This document shows, piece by piece, positions 1-10,308 of a DNA stretch of 64,000 nucleotides. Under the pieces are notes generated by a model. It was given only the letters and a program-made list of their open reading frames with translations, was not told the origin of the DNA and ran no database searches. The DNA is from Tenuifilaceae bacterium CYCD (GTDB taxonomy: Bacteria > Bacteroidota > Bacteroidia > Bacteroidales > Tenuifilaceae). Position 1 is the first letter of the stretch; every line of letters begins with the position of its first letter. The stretch covers positions 806,001 to 870,000 of the forward strand of contig AP027304.1 of NCBI GenBank assembly GCA_036322835.1, in the 5' to 3' direction. The position numbers and the translations under genes were made by a program.

Positions 1-2610
1 AACAATAACAGGATTTCCCTGCTGATAATCCTGCACTGGCGTGTCGGATAGCGAGTATGGTTTAGAAAGGATATTTTCCCGGTTGTAGAGATTAAAACCT
101 TTTACTCCTAACTGAATTTCTGTGTTAGCAATTTCTTGAGTGTAAGTTATGCCCGCATCTAGTCTATGGTAAGGAATCAGTCGTTCGGAATTTTTTTCAT
201 AATCCGGAGAGAGCTGCAAAGTAGACGTTAGTAGCAACTCATCCCAAGGCTTCGGCGAACCATAAATCCAACTAAAAGTAAATCGCCATTTGCTCAAAGT
301 ATACGCCCCTGCTATTTTAAATTCATGCAGATGATCATCTAATGCAAAGTATTTATCTCCTCCGTTCAAGGTTGCCGACTGATTGTATGCTCTACTTAAT
401 GAATATGCAGCCCAGCACTCAATATTTCTCCACTTCTTTTTTACAAGAACATCAACACCCCAAATCCTACTATCAATCGAGTATGACTTTGATATTAAAC
501 TAATCCTTGTTGTATTGGTTCTTTTTATGACATTTTGCACATAAGTTATCCCTTCGGTATTTTTGGCATAACCCTCCAAATCAATTAAAAAACCTGACAG
601 GAGTTTCCATGTAAAACCAGCCACCAAGTGCTTGGATTTTACAACAGGAAATTTAATGCCATCGGAGGCAACCCACACATTCCTGTAACTGCTTCCTGTC
701 TGTACAACTCTATTTACAAACTGGTTATAAAGACCTGCCGAAAGTTTTAATGATAAATTATCTGTCGGACGATAAACTAACTGAAATCTAGGCTCAAAGT
801 ATACTTTTGAGGTTAAGTTATGATGGGTTACCCTTAGCCCAAGAGTAAATGCCTCGATTCTTCCATACGATAATGTATTTTGCAACCATCCTGTAAGCGT
901 TTCAGAATAGGAATCGTTAATCTTGGTTGTATCAATTGACATTGCACCATTGGCTGCCTGTATGTATGATTCAAATGAATTAATATCTACAATATTCCCA
1001 CTAAAGCCTCCCTCTACAGTATTATTTTTGCCAAGTTTTAACTGCCCATAAAGATTAAAACTAATATCTGATAACTTATTGTCGATTTTATAATCCTTTA
1101 AAATAGTATCGCGAACTGAAGATGCCTGTCTTTTCCTGAGCGTACTATCGGAATGATTGTAAAACAAGCTGTAATCCGAAGTTCCAATCGTAAGCTTGTG
1201 ATAAAAATTTGCACCCCATTGTCTGGACCAGCGCAATCCAACTCCCTGATTTCCCCAATGCGAATCTTCCACAACATACGGACTTTCCTCTATTTGTGAA
1301 TAGTCTAACCTGTCGGTTCCGCGGTAAGCGCTCAACGAAATATTGTCCTTACTGGTAGGCCTAAAATTAATTTTGCCATTGGCATCGTAGTAGAAAAACT
1401 TCGGTAACGACGCATCGGATGAAAAAGCACCAACCTTTAACCTTGCCAATTGCAAATCGGAACGAGCACTTTCGAATAAGTTGTAGTAAAGATCGGAACG
1501 ATAATAATCGGTGAACGATCGGCGAGCAGCCAGAACAAAAGTTACTTTTTTACCAATTGGCCCCTCCATTGCGACATCGGCCGAGAGTTGATCGCCCCCC
1601 GCATCAACCAAAAAACTTTTCTCATTACCGGTTTTCCCTGTTATTTCAACCACAGACGAAGCCCGCTCTCCCCATCGAGCATCGAAACCTCCTCGTATTA
1701 CGCGAATGTCCTTTATTGCTTTACTATTAAAACTTGTAAATGCTCCAAAAAAATGATCGATATGATAAATTGTAAAACCATCGTAAGTAAATAAATTCTG
1801 ATCTGATGGTGAATGCCGAATAATAAGGCCAGAAAGTGATTCGGTTGTAGCATCTATTCCCGGAAGCATTTGAAGCGGGGCAACTACATCAATACCCGAA
1901 AAGGTTGGTATTTGGTCAACTTTGCTTGAGTTCCAAACGAACTCTCCCGGTCTGTTACCAACCGATAAAAATTCAGGCAACTCTTTCACCACTTGAACAT
2001 CCGAAAGCACAATACTTTTTCTATCCAACTCTACAACTACAGGCGATTCATTAATATCGAGTCTGGCAACCTTCATCTCAATTGGTTCAAAACCAATATA
2101 GCTAACACTTATTCTGATGGAGTCCCCTTTATTTTCCTGAATCGAAAAGAAACCATCGGTATTTGTAACTGTTCCGACTCGCTTCCCCTCCACCTTTACC
2201 GTTGCATAGGGAAGCGACTCGCCAGACGCCTTATCGCGTACAATTCCCATTACTTTTTGGGACTTTTCCAAAGCAATCCTAGAGGGATCAATCTTTTTTA
2301 TAATAAAAACATCATTTATTTTGATGACCTCTAAGTCTGTATTACTAAGAAGTTTCTTTAATACAACATCCGCCGATGCTCTTTTAAAACTAGCATTAAT
2401 AGTAACTCCAAGAACGGAAGCGTTGTCGTAGGCAATCTTAACACCATACTTCTTGCTAATCAAATCGAGCGATTCAATTAAAGGAGCGTTCTCAAATTTT
2501 TCAGTAACGCTTACCTGTGCAAAAACACTAAAACTCGTCGCTGTGAAAAAAAACACAAGCAACAATTTGGCAATTCGATACTTAAAGAATATTAGCCCTG
2601 AACAACGCAT
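1..2610 (-). CDS. TonB-dependent receptor with N-terminal STN signalling domain (3' end outside window)
   Basis: Outer-membrane active transporter of the FecA type. I translated it from the ATG at 2610; the frame stays open for 870 codons to the window edge, so the last strands of the barrel are missing. A signal peptide (hydrophobic stretch ending near FAQ, about residue 33) is followed by a secretin/TonB short N-terminal (STN) domain, a carboxypeptidase-regulatory-like fold (around GIVRDKASGESLPYATVKVEG), then plug and beta-barrel. An STN domain is the part that talks to a FecR anti-sigma factor, and fecR and an ECF sigma gene lie immediately upstream on the same strand. The receptor therefore probably controls its own expression when ligand binds. 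The substrate cannot be told from sequence. Confidence 0.88.
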   Translation of the reverse strand, partial: MRCSGLIFFKYRIAKLLLVFFFTATSFSVFAQVSVTEKFENAPLIESLDLISKKYGVKIAYDNASVLGVTINASFKRASADVVLKKLLSNTDLEVIKINDVFIIKKIDPSRIALEKSQKVMGIVRDKASGESLPYATVKVEGKRVGTVTNTDGFFSIQENKGDSIRISVSYIGFEPIEMKVARLDINESPVVVELDRKSIVLSDVQVVKELPEFLSVGNRPGEFVWNSSKVDQIPTFSGIDVVAPLQMLPGIDATTESLSGLIIRHSPSDQNLFTYDGFTIYHIDHFFGAFTSFNSKAIKDIRVIRGGFDARWGERASSVVEITGKTGNEKSFLVDAGGDQLSADVAMEGPIGKKVTFVLAARRSFTDYYRSDLYYNLFESARSDLQLARLKVGAFSSDASLPKFFYYDANGKINFRPTSKDNISLSAYRGTDRLDYSQIEESPYVVEDSHWGNQGVGLRWSRQWGANFYHKLTIGTSDYSLFYNHSDSTLRKRQASSVRDTILKDYKIDNKLSDISFNLYGQLKLGKNNTVEGGFSGNIVDINSFESYIQAANGAMSIDTTKINDSYSETLTGWLQNTLSYGRIEAFTLGLRVTHHNLTSKVYFEPRFQLVYRPTDNLSLKLSAGLYNQFVNRVVQTGSSYRNVWVASDGIKFPVVKSKHLVAGFTWKLLSGFLIDLEGYAKNTEGITYVQNVIKRTNTTRISLISKSYSIDSRIWGVDVLVKKKWRNIECWAAYSLSRAYNQSATLNGGDKYFALDDHLHEFKIAGAYTLSKWRFTFSWIYGSPKPWDELLLTSTLQLSPDYEKNSERLIPYHRLDAGITYTQEIANTEIQLGVKGFNLYNRENILSKPYSLSDTPVQDYQQGNPVIV

Positions 2611-2661
2611 GGAGATTAAAGCTGTGTACTCAATAGTACTACAATTTAACTATAATTTACC

Positions 2662-3549
2662 CTAATTTTTTAGCTTAACAACGGTTGAATCGGCATTGAA
2701 CTGATAGCTAAACCCCATGGGCAATGCAACTAGATTCAACGCTTCTATTAGGCTATCGTTACGAAAAAAACCAGTGTAGGTTCTATCGTTAAGGTCAACA
2801 CCATCAGTTTGAATTGTGATATTAAATTGGCGCTCCAACTCCTTAAAAACATCTGATAGCTTAGCCCTATCGAAGTAAAACTCACCTCTAGTCCACGCGG
2901 GAGTGGCTATAGAGTCAACCTTGGCATTTTCAACTTTTAATTGTTTATTTTCTAACTCTAAAGATTTTCCTTTATCTAACTGGACTTTTTTGTTATTGGG
3001 GATGCTTACATTAACTGTTCCTTGATAGCAAACAACGCTATAATTTTGGTTTCGGGTATTTACATTAAACTCAGTACCAACAACCTCAACAACCCTATTC
3101 TTAGAATCGGTAACAGTAAACCTATCGCCAGGATTTACCTTAAAAAAGGCCTCTCCCTCCAAATTAATTTTTCGTCCCACCAAATTGAAGAACTTTGGAT
3201 ATTTAACCTTAGAGTCTGCATTAAGTTTAATCTGTGAACCATCGGGCAATAAAACATCAGAGACATAACCTTTAGGGCAATACTGCTCAATGGAAGAAAA
3301 CCGTGCATAGCCCCATCCAGCAACAATAAAAATCAACACCGAAGCTGCAACTGCAAGCCAAAACTTTGCATTAAAAAGTTTTACAACTTTCGCCTGATTT
3401 TCCCGTTCAACCACCGATTGCATAATCAAATTCCAGGCATCCTCCTTGGAGCATGACGAAGGCGGTACTGTCATTCCCTTCATTGCTGAATGGATATGCT
3501 CCAATTCCTGCTGATTCAATTCATCATTATATTTTTCGTCCGGAGTCAT
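2662..3549 (-). CDS. FecR-family anti-sigma factor
   Basis: Inner-membrane anti-sigma factor/signal transducer of 295 residues. A cytoplasmic N-terminus of about 60 residues binds the sigma factor. One membrane segment follows (about 63-81, FWLAVAASVLIFIVAGWGY), then the periplasmic FecR domain (LLPDGSQIKLNADSKVKYP near 100-118) and a C-terminal DUF4974 domain (RAKLSDVFKELERQFNITIQ) that is expected to meet the receptor STN domain. The start codon overlaps the end of the sigma gene by 4 bases, indicating translational coupling. The TonB receptor starts 51 bases downstream. Confidence 0.92.
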   Translation of the reverse strand: MTPDEKYNDELNQQELEHIHSAMKGMTVPPSSCSKEDAWNLIMQSVVERENQAKVVKLFNAKFWLAVAASVLIFIVAGWGYARFSSIEQYCPKGYVSDVLLPDGSQIKLNADSKVKYPKFFNLVGRKINLEGEAFFKVNPGDRFTVTDSKNRVVEVVGTEFNVNTRNQNYSVVCYQGTVNVSIPNNKKVQLDKGKSLELENKQLKVENAKVDSIATPAWTRGEFYFDRAKLSDVFKELERQFNITIQTDGVDLNDRTYTGFFRNDSLIEALNLVALPMGFSYQFNADSTVVKLKN

Positions 3550-4067
3550 ACCTTATATTTAAATTTTTCCCTTAGTACCCGAAGCGCTTCTGACATTCTT
3601 TTCTCTATGGCTTTAACGCTTAACCCAAGTCTATCGGCAATTTCGGCATAGGAAAGTCCCTCAATCCTATTCATCAAAAAAACCTCACGCGAACCATCCG
3701 GAATAGAAGCAAGTGCTTGCTGAAGTTGAATGCTGAGTTCCTGCATCCGAACTTCAGAATCGGCAGATTCGCTTGGGCTTTCAGCAGAATTCTCACGCTG
3801 AAAGTTATATGTTACCTTTAAATGCTTATAATGGTTTTTGATGATATTGCCTGCAATGGTGTATAACAATGATTTCACGGTTTCAGTTCTAACGCTATCC
3901 CTCATGCTCCAAAGTTTGAGGAAGGATTCCTGAACAATATCATCGGCCAAATCGACATTCCCCGTTTTAAAGTAGGCAAAACTCCGAATACTCTCGTAGT
4001 ATAAATCGAATATCGATCTAAACCACGATATCTCTTCGGCGGTATATTTGCCTGGAGGAAGTGTCAT
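3546..4067 (-). CDS. ECF RNA polymerase sigma factor (FecI/RpoE type)
   Basis: Sigma-70 family extracytoplasmic-function factor of 173 residues. Region 2 is visible as ADDIVQESFLKLW, with the helix that contacts the -10 element. Region 4 contains the helix-turn-helix LSYAEIADRLGLSVKAIEKR. It is the first gene of a three-gene minus-strand unit (sigma, anti-sigma, STN receptor). Established knowledge of Bacteroidota FecI/FecR systems says the sigma is held at the membrane by FecR until the receptor signals. Its target is most likely the receptor gene here. Confidence 0.92.
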   Translation of the reverse strand: MTLPPGKYTAEEISWFRSIFDLYYESIRSFAYFKTGNVDLADDIVQESFLKLWSMRDSVRTETVKSLLYTIAGNIIKNHYKHLKVTYNFQRENSAESPSESADSEVRMQELSIQLQQALASIPDGSREVFLMNRIEGLSYAEIADRLGLSVKAIEKRMSEALRVLREKFKYKV

Positions 4068-4086
4068 TAATTTAACGTTTGATATA

Positions 4087-4094
4087 CAAACGTA
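4087..4094 (-). promoter_or_regulatory. Candidate -7 element for the sigma/fecR/receptor operon
   Basis: On the minus strand this reads TACGTTTG, an exact match to the Bacteroidota -7 consensus TAnnTTTG, placed 20 bases before the sigma start codon. A TTTG lies 23 bases further upstream, a little wider than the usual spacing, so the call is tentative. Confidence 0.4.
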
Positions 4095-4150
4095 AAAAAA
4101 AAAAAGGAAAGAGATATCAAATTAAACGATTGAGTTAAAGTTGCTCGATA

Positions 4151-4177
4151 CAAAAAAGACGCTCAACGGAGCGTCTT
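4151..4177 (-). terminator. Rho-independent terminator after infB
   Basis: Read on the minus strand, AAGACGCTC and GAGCGTCTT form a 9-bp stem with a four-base loop, followed by a T tract (the A run at 4152-4157). It lies 20 bases after the infB stop codon. Confidence 0.85.
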
Positions 4178-4196
4178 CTTCTAGTTATAAGTCAAA

Positions 4197-7184
4197 TTAT
4201 AGTTTGCGTTTTACTTCCACTTGTTGGAATCCTTCAATAATATCGCCAACCTTTATGTCGTTAAAGTTATTGATGTTCAATCCGCACTCAAATCCATTGG
4301 CTACCTCCTTAACATCGTCCTTGAAACGTTTTAGAGAACCAAGATCGCCAGTGTAAACCACAATACCATCGCGGATTAAGCGCACCTTGTTGTTTCTAAT
4401 AATTTTACCTTCACGAACAATACATCCGGCAACAGACCCCACCTTGGTGATCTTGAATACATCAAGAACCTCTGCTGTTCCAGTAATCTCCTCCTTAATT
4501 TCAGGCGAAAGCATTCCTTCCATAGCATCCTTAATCTCATTGGTTGCATCGTAGATGATTGAGTATAGACGAATATCGATTTCCTCTTTCTCTGCCAACT
4601 TACGAGCACTCACCGAAGGACGTACCTGGAATCCAATAACAATTGCGTTGGATGCTGCGGCCAATAGAATATCCGACTCAGAAATCTGACCAACGGCTTT
4701 GTGAATAACGTTTACCTGAATTTGAGGTGTTGAAAGTTTAATTAATGCATCGGACAATGCCTCGATTGAACCATCCACGTCTCCTTTTACAACAATATTC
4801 AATTCCTGGAAGTTGCCAATTGCAATACGGCGGCCAATTTCATCAAGGGTAATGTGTTTCTTCGTCTTAAGCCCCTGCATGCGCTGCAACTGCTCACGTT
4901 TGTTCGCAATTTCCTTAGCCTCCTTGTCGGTTTCCATTACGTTGAAATAGTCTCCAGCCTGTGGAGCGCCATTCAAACCAATAACCTGAACAGGAGATGC
5001 TGGTCCTGCTTCCTGAATACGGGTTCCTCGTTCATTAAACATAGCCTTAACGTGGCCAGAGTATATCCCCGCCAACATAATATCTCCCTGACGAAGAGTT
5101 CCTGACTCAACAAGAACAGTTGCTACATAGCCTCTACCCTTATCTAAAGCAGATTCAACTACCGCACCCTGTGCTCGTTTATCGGGGTTGGCTTTTAAAT
5201 CGAGCATTTCGGCCTCAAGCAAAACTTTCTCGAGTAGTTTGTCAATATTTAAACCTTTTTTGGCAGATATTTCCTGACATTGATATTTTCCGCCCCAATC
5301 CTCAACCAAGTAGTTCATATTGGCCAGTTCGCCTTTAATCTTCTCGGCATCAGCAGAAGGTTTATCTATTTTATTAATTGCAAATATTATGGGAACACCC
5401 GCAGCGCTAGCATGGTTTATGGCCTCAATGGTTTGGGGCATCACGGCATCATCGGCAGCAACCACAATAATTGCAATATCGGTTAACTTCGCTCCGCGGG
5501 CACGCATAGCGGTAAAAGCCTCGTGACCAGGGGTATCTAGGAATGTAATTTTTCGACCATCATCCAGAATAACTCCATAAGCTCCAATGTGCTGTGTAAT
5601 ACCACCTGCCTCGCCAGCAATTACGTTAGCATGACGAATGTAGTCCAATAACGATGTTTTACCATGATCCACATGTCCCATCACGGTTACAATTGGCGAA
5701 CGGGGTTTCAACTTATCGGGAGTGTCCTCTGCTTCTGTACTTATTGCCTCCTGCAGTTCAACGCTAACAAATTCAACCTGATAGCCAAACTCATCGGCAA
5801 CCAATGCCATGGTTTCTGCATCGAGACGTTGATTGATAGACACCATCAAGCCCAAGTTCATGCATACCTCAATAACATCTGTAACGGCCACATCCATCAT
5901 GGTTGCAAGTTCGTTTACCGAAACAAACTCAGTAACCTTAAGAATCTTCATTTCCTGCTCGAGGCGTTCATTCTCCTGCTGCTGGCGGGCATTTAACAAC
6001 TCACGTTTTTCCTTGCGATACTTCGATCCTTTAGTTTTTCCTTTTGAGGTAAGTCGTGCAAGAGTTTCCTTTATTTGACGTTGTACGGCTTCCTCGTCAA
6101 CCTCCTGCTTTATTGGTTTTTTCTTCTTATTATTACCTTTTTGCTTTTGAGAAGGATCAGCTTTCTTTAATTGAGGAGGTGATTGCTTTTGATCGCGTTG
6201 ACCTGCCTCTGGAACCTGAACCTTAGCATTTTCCTTCTTAATTCTTTTTCTCTTCTTCTTCTTATTCCTATCGCCACCCGCATTGTTATTATCGGAAGAT
6301 GAGGCAACAGGCTGTGGCTTTTTCTTGGGCTCAAAGGCACTTAAGTCTATTTTTCCTTTGATTGTTGGGCCTGTAAGTTTCTCTACCTCCGAACGATAAA
6401 TTTCCTCTGCAGGTTCCACGGAAGTAGTTTCAACCTCGGTTGATTCAACCTTATCATCCACAACAGAGGGAGCCGGAGTCTCAACCTTTTTCTCTTGGCG
6501 TGGCTCATGTGGCTTCGGTTTTTCGTGAGGCTTTACAGCGGGACGGGTCGGCTTCTGAACGGTATCAAGATCAATCTTGCCAAGAACCTTTGGTTGTTCA
6601 ACCTGAACCTTAGGAGTATCTATATGCTCAACAGGGGCGGCTTTATGCTCCTTGTGAACTTTGTGTTTATCTTCCTTCGGAGGTTGTTGCGGTTGAACCT
6701 TTGGCTTCTCGGCTTCCTTGTGCTCCTCTTTTTTCTTCTCAGCGGGAGGGGTAGAATGAGTTTTCTTAGGAGATAGTGCATCCAAATCTATCTTACCTTT
6801 TAGCTTTAGGTCAATTTTTGGCCTATCAGCATCGTCTCTATCTGGCGATTTTGAATGTTCTATCGTAGTAGTTTTAATGATGACCTCATCATCTGGTGTA
6901 TCAAGATCTGAATCATCCTCAACGTCTTTTTCTACATCATCAATAGAAATTGACTCCTTCTTTTCCCTTAAGGTTTTAAGGCTTACTTTTTGCGATTCAA
7001 TTTTAAGGTTAACCTCTGAGCCAAACTCTTTCGAAAGTAACCCGATCAAATCTTGATCGATCTTTGCATTCGGATCGTTTGAAACATTGTGTCCTTTTTT
7101 GTGGAGAAATTCTACTAAGGTTGATACTCCTACGTTGAATTCTCTGGCTAACTTACTAAGCCTTGTTAGTTTATCATTTGTCAT
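4197..7184 (-). CDS. infB: Translation initiation factor IF-2
   Basis: GTPase that delivers initiator tRNA to the 30S subunit and promotes subunit joining; 995 residues. The N-terminal IF2 domain (1-55) is followed by a long charged, proline- and lysine-rich linker (about 80-400) that carries three copies of a GKIDL motif at residues 130, 202 and 277. A second IF2_N region (about 415-470) precedes the G domain: G1 GHVDHGKT at 503-510, G3 DTPGH near 550, G4 NKID near 604. Domains II to IV follow. It is the last gene of rimP-nusA-infB, 58 bases after nusA, with a terminator just downstream. The initiator tRNA it serves is also in this window, at 44.5 kb. Confidence 0.98.
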   Translation of the reverse strand: MTNDKLTRLSKLAREFNVGVSTLVEFLHKKGHNVSNDPNAKIDQDLIGLLSKEFGSEVNLKIESQKVSLKTLREKKESISIDDVEKDVEDDSDLDTPDDEVIIKTTTIEHSKSPDRDDADRPKIDLKLKGKIDLDALSPKKTHSTPPAEKKKEEHKEAEKPKVQPQQPPKEDKHKVHKEHKAAPVEHIDTPKVQVEQPKVLGKIDLDTVQKPTRPAVKPHEKPKPHEPRQEKKVETPAPSVVDDKVESTEVETTSVEPAEEIYRSEVEKLTGPTIKGKIDLSAFEPKKKPQPVASSSDNNNAGGDRNKKKKRKRIKKENAKVQVPEAGQRDQKQSPPQLKKADPSQKQKGNNKKKKPIKQEVDEEAVQRQIKETLARLTSKGKTKGSKYRKEKRELLNARQQQENERLEQEMKILKVTEFVSVNELATMMDVAVTDVIEVCMNLGLMVSINQRLDAETMALVADEFGYQVEFVSVELQEAISTEAEDTPDKLKPRSPIVTVMGHVDHGKTSLLDYIRHANVIAGEAGGITQHIGAYGVILDDGRKITFLDTPGHEAFTAMRARGAKLTDIAIIVVAADDAVMPQTIEAINHASAAGVPIIFAINKIDKPSADAEKIKGELANMNYLVEDWGGKYQCQEISAKKGLNIDKLLEKVLLEAEMLDLKANPDKRAQGAVVESALDKGRGYVATVLVESGTLRQGDIMLAGIYSGHVKAMFNERGTRIQEAGPASPVQVIGLNGAPQAGDYFNVMETDKEAKEIANKREQLQRMQGLKTKKHITLDEIGRRIAIGNFQELNIVVKGDVDGSIEALSDALIKLSTPQIQVNVIHKAVGQISESDILLAAASNAIVIGFQVRPSVSARKLAEKEEIDIRLYSIIYDATNEIKDAMEGMLSPEIKEEITGTAEVLDVFKITKVGSVAGCIVREGKIIRNNKVRLIRDGIVVYTGDLGSLKRFKDDVKEVANGFECGLNINNFNDIKVGDIIEGFQQVEVKRKL

Positions 7185-7242
7185 ACAGGCTTTCCCCGTT
7201 GATGGTTATAAAATATTATGCAAATCTATACGAATACCGATA

Positions 7243-8481
7243 CTATTCAAACTCTGATTTCAATATTCTGATAATTTCTTTTACAGTTTCCTCCTCTAAA
7301 TCGGTACGCTTAACCAGTTCTTTGAAAGGAATCTCAATCACGCTCTTAGCTGTATCGCAACCTATACCCTTTAATGTATCGATAATCCAGCTATCAATTT
7401 CATCAACAAATTCATCCAGATTAACATCCTCCTCATCCTCATTTTCAGTTTCGCGGTAAACATCAATCTCGTATCCCGTCAATTGACTGGCCAACTTGAT
7501 ATTGTAACCACCCTTTCCAATTGCTAGTGAAACCTCATTGGGTTTAAGGTAAACCTCGGCCCGCTTCCCTGGCTCATCAATTTTTATTGATGTGATTTTT
7601 GCAGGGCTTAAAGCGCGCTGAATGTAAAGCTGAGTATTATTTGTGTAGTTAATTACATCGATGTTCTCGTTACGTAGTTCACGAACAATTCCATGAATAC
7701 GGCTTCCCTTCATACCAACGCATGCTCCAACTGGGTCAATTCGCTCATCGTACGATTCAACGGCCACCTTGGCGCGTTCACCAGGAATACGAACTATTTT
7801 CTTAATGGTGATTAGTCCATCGAATATTTCGGGAACTTCAAGTTCAAAGAGTCTTTCCAAAAAGGCATTCGCCACACGCGAAAGGATAATTTGGGGTGAA
7901 TTGTTTTTCATCTCAACTTTGAAAACAACAGCCCTGATGCTATCGCCCTTACGGTAAAAATCCGATGCAATTTGCTCGGTTTTTGGGAGAACCAACTCAT
8001 TGTTCTCATCGTCGAGAACAAGAATTTCCTTTTTCCAAACTTGGTAAACCTCACCGGTAATAATCTCACCAATTCTATCCTTATATTTATTGTAAAGGTT
8101 ATTCTTTTCCAACTCCATAATTCGGGAGGTTAAATTCTGGCGCAATGCCAAGATGGCCCTACGGCCAAACTCCGATAATTTAACTTCCGCGGTTACCTCT
8201 TCGCCAACCTCGTAGTCCTCATCTATTTTACGAGCCTGAGTAAGAGAAATCTGACGATTTGGATCTTCAAAATCAGCATCCTCAACCACCTCGCGATTAC
8301 GCCATATTTCAAAGTCTCCTTTATCTATATTGATAATAATGTCGAAATTATCGTCGGAACCGTAAAGTTTGATCAGCATATTACGGAAAACATCTTCCAA
8401 TACGCTCATCATGGTTGGCCTGTCGATACTCTTTAGTTCTTTGAACTCTGAAAAAGTGTCGATTAGATTTAGATTTTCCAT
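7243..8481 (-). CDS. nusA: Transcription termination/antitermination protein NusA
   Basis: RNA polymerase accessory factor of 412 residues. The N-terminal polymerase-binding domain (about 1-125) is followed by an S1 domain (GEIITGEVYQVWKKEILVL) and two KH domains, the second including EVSLAIGKGGYNIKLASQL. A short C-terminal helical region remains (EETVKEIIRILKSEF). Its length is usual for Bacteroidota, which lack the long acidic repeats of the E. coli protein. It lies between rimP (23 bases upstream) and infB, the standard order of this operon. Confidence 0.97.
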   Translation of the reverse strand: MENLNLIDTFSEFKELKSIDRPTMMSVLEDVFRNMLIKLYGSDDNFDIIINIDKGDFEIWRNREVVEDADFEDPNRQISLTQARKIDEDYEVGEEVTAEVKLSEFGRRAILALRQNLTSRIMELEKNNLYNKYKDRIGEIITGEVYQVWKKEILVLDDENNELVLPKTEQIASDFYRKGDSIRAVVFKVEMKNNSPQIILSRVANAFLERLFELEVPEIFDGLITIKKIVRIPGERAKVAVESYDERIDPVGACVGMKGSRIHGIVRELRNENIDVINYTNNTQLYIQRALSPAKITSIKIDEPGKRAEVYLKPNEVSLAIGKGGYNIKLASQLTGYEIDVYRETENEDEEDVNLDEFVDEIDSWIIDTLKGIGCDTAKSVIEIPFKELVKRTDLEEETVKEIIRILKSEFE

Positions 8482-8504
8482 TGTATAATATTTTGAACTT
8501 TTAT

Positions 8505-8969
8505 CTATTTAAATGAAATTACCTCTTTGGTTGTTTTAACGTCACCATAAGCGAGCGTTTCCACCTGTTCGATGTTTTGCTTCGCTTTTTTACCCTCTAC
8601 AGCAACCTTTTTGGTGTAAGTAACGGTGAAATCCTTATCGGTTGCAGCAGTGATAACGCCTTTCAACTTTTCACCATTTTTTTTGAGAACCTCTACCTCT
8701 CGACCAATATTCTTAACATATTGACGAACTATTTTTAAGGGCTGGCCAATTCCCGCAGAAGCAACCTCCAGTTCAAAATCCTCCTCTTCGCGGTTAAGGC
8801 TCGATTCTACCAAACGACTAATTGCAACGCAAGCATCAATCCCCACACCCTTATCTCCATCGATAGTGATCAGAATGCAATTAGATGCACTGATGCTGAT
8901 TTCAACAAGGAAAAGATTTTCCTCCTCAAGTCTTGGTCGCACAATCGATTCAACAATCTCCTTCTTAAT
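8505..8969 (-). CDS. rimP: Ribosome maturation factor RimP
   Basis: Assists 30S subunit maturation; two-domain RimP fold, 154 residues from the start chosen here (MIKKEIVESIVRPRLEEE). An upstream in-frame ATG at 9017 would add 16 residues, but that stretch contains a perfect inverted repeat (8993-9011) and has no family similarity. The usual family length is about 150-155, so I prefer 8969. The segment ELEVASAGIGQPL carries the typical RimP signature (VSSPGxxRPL in other species). First gene of the rimP-nusA-infB operon. Confidence 0.9.
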   Translation of the reverse strand: MKKEIVESIVRPRLEEENLFLVEISISASNCILITIDGDKGVGIDACVAISRLVESSLNREEEDFELEVASAGIGQPLKIVRQYVKNIGREVEVLKKNGEKLKGVITAATDKDFTVTYTKKVAVEGKKAKQNIEQVETLAYGDVKTTKEVISFK

Positions 8970-8992
8970 CATTTCACTTATGTTTAACAAAA

Positions 8993-9011
8993 CAGGGGAC
9001 ACTGTCCCCTG
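8993..9011. repeat. Perfect hairpin in the rimP leader
   Basis: CAGGGGAC, a three-base ACT spacer, then GTCCCCTG: an 8-bp stem, unusually GC-rich for this genome. It lies between the predicted promoter (9038-9068) and the preferred rimP start. On the minus strand it is followed by TTTTG, so it could act as an attenuator-like leader hairpin, a protein-binding palindrome or an RNA-stability element. Confidence 0.6.
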
Positions 9012-9037
9012 CACCATATAGCTGCTTAAAACTTTTG

Positions 9038-9068
9038 CAAAAATACATCAATAAATCAACAAAACAAA
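9038..9068 (-). promoter_or_regulatory. Promoter of rimP-nusA-infB
   Basis: On the minus strand TTTG (9065-9068), a 19-base spacer and TATTTTTG (9038-9045) match the Bacteroidota housekeeping promoter exactly in both elements and in spacing. Transcription would begin near 9031, giving a leader of about 60 bases that contains the 8993-9011 hairpin. Confidence 0.7.
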
Positions 9069-9242
9069 ACATTTCGTTGAAAATATGCTATTTAGGAATA
9101 TTATTTTGAAAGGAACTATTCTTGACAAAGCACCCAGAATCATCAATAGTATTACTCTTCAGAATAGTCTGCATAATTACAATAATCCACCAATAATTTA
9201 GAGCGATTTCTTACCTTCGTTCCAGATTATACAAATTCAGCC

Positions 9243-10187
9243 ATGAACAGAATAGACCGACTCTCTGCCATAATTACCTTTCTTCAATCGCGCAGCCTAG
9301 TCACAGCTCAACAAATTGCCGATAGATTTGAAATTAGCCTACGAACTGTTTACCGCGATATTAATGCGCTTATGGAATCGGGGATTCCAATTGCAGGCGA
9401 GGCTGGCAGGGGCTACTCTATTGAAACAGGCTACCACCTACCACCAATTATGTTCACCCGCGAGGAGGCTGCCGCAATGATTACCACGGGAAAAATGGCC
9501 GAGAAATTTACCGACATATCACTAAATCAGAACTACAACTCAGCGCTAGAGAAAGTAAAAGCCGTTATGCGTTTCAGCGATAAAGAGTTCATGGAAAAAC
9601 TCGACAAACAAATACTGGTTATTTACCCAAACTCCCAGAAGGAGGAGTTTCCGAACTGTTTTATAGCTCCAATTCAAAAAGCATTGGCCCAAAACAATGT
9701 AATTACCCTAAACTACTTATCTAATTCAAAAAATGAGACCACAAAGCGAGAGATTGAACCTGTGGGTATTTGTTTTTATGGTGGGAAATGGCACTTGCTG
9801 GCGTTCTGCAGACTACGCAAGGATTATCGCGATTTTAGGGTTGATAGAATTAAAAATCTAAACATAAACACCGAAGTATTTCAGAGCAATCACCCTCCTA
9901 TTAATAAACTTATTGAGCATTTTACCGAAAGTTCTAACAACATACGAGTAACGCTTCGCTTTCCAAAATTCCTTTACAAAAAAATCTCTGATTATAAATA
10001 TTACTATGGATTTACAACCGAAACTATTGAAGAGCATTCATTTACAATGACATTCCTAATGGATTCACTAGAATGGATTGAGTACTGGCTATTATCGCTT
10101 GGTAAAAATGTTGAAATTATAGAGCCTCAAGGACTTGTGGACAGTATGAGAATTAGGGCAAAAGAGCTCTACTCCTATTATAAATGA
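9243..10187 (+). CDS. YafY/DeoR-type transcriptional regulator with WYL domain
   Basis: DNA-binding regulator of 314 residues. An N-terminal winged helix-turn-helix (1-60, VTAQQIADRFEISLRTVYRDI) is followed by a linker with the GRGYSIETGYHLPP signature, a WYL ligand-sensing domain (about 145-220) and a C-terminal WCX extension. WYL domains bind small ligands or nucleic acids; the ligand here is unknown. It is transcribed divergently from rimP and precedes a small membrane protein and a DJ-1/PfpI protein on the same strand. These are possible targets, though spacing of 121 bases to the next gene suggests separate promoters. Confidence 0.92.
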   Translation: MNRIDRLSAIITFLQSRSLVTAQQIADRFEISLRTVYRDINALMESGIPIAGEAGRGYSIETGYHLPPIMFTREEAAAMITTGKMAEKFTDISLNQNYNSALEKVKAVMRFSDKEFMEKLDKQILVIYPNSQKEEFPNCFIAPIQKALAQNNVITLNYLSNSKNETTKREIEPVGICFYGGKWHLLAFCRLRKDYRDFRVDRIKNLNINTEVFQSNHPPINKLIEHFTESSNNIRVTLRFPKFLYKKISDYKYYYGFTTETIEEHSFTMTFLMDSLEWIEYWLLSLGKNVEIIEPQGLVDSMRIRAKELYSYYK

Positions 10188-10308
10188 TCAAGTTTGCAAT
10201 TATAAAATCATCGTTTCTTGTTCGATATTTTTTATTTCCTACTGACATAGGGTTGACACTTTGGACTTTTTTCTTTGTACTAAAATTTAACCATTAAAAC
10301 TTAACACA

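Noticed and set aside
4854-6776. Plus-strand open frames over infB
   Set aside because: They run opposite a clear infB with all its motifs and have no family features.
8970-9017. Upstream ATG adding 16 residues to RimP
   Set aside because: The added part is a perfect palindrome and its flanks, not family-like sequence; the internal ATG gives the usual RimP length.
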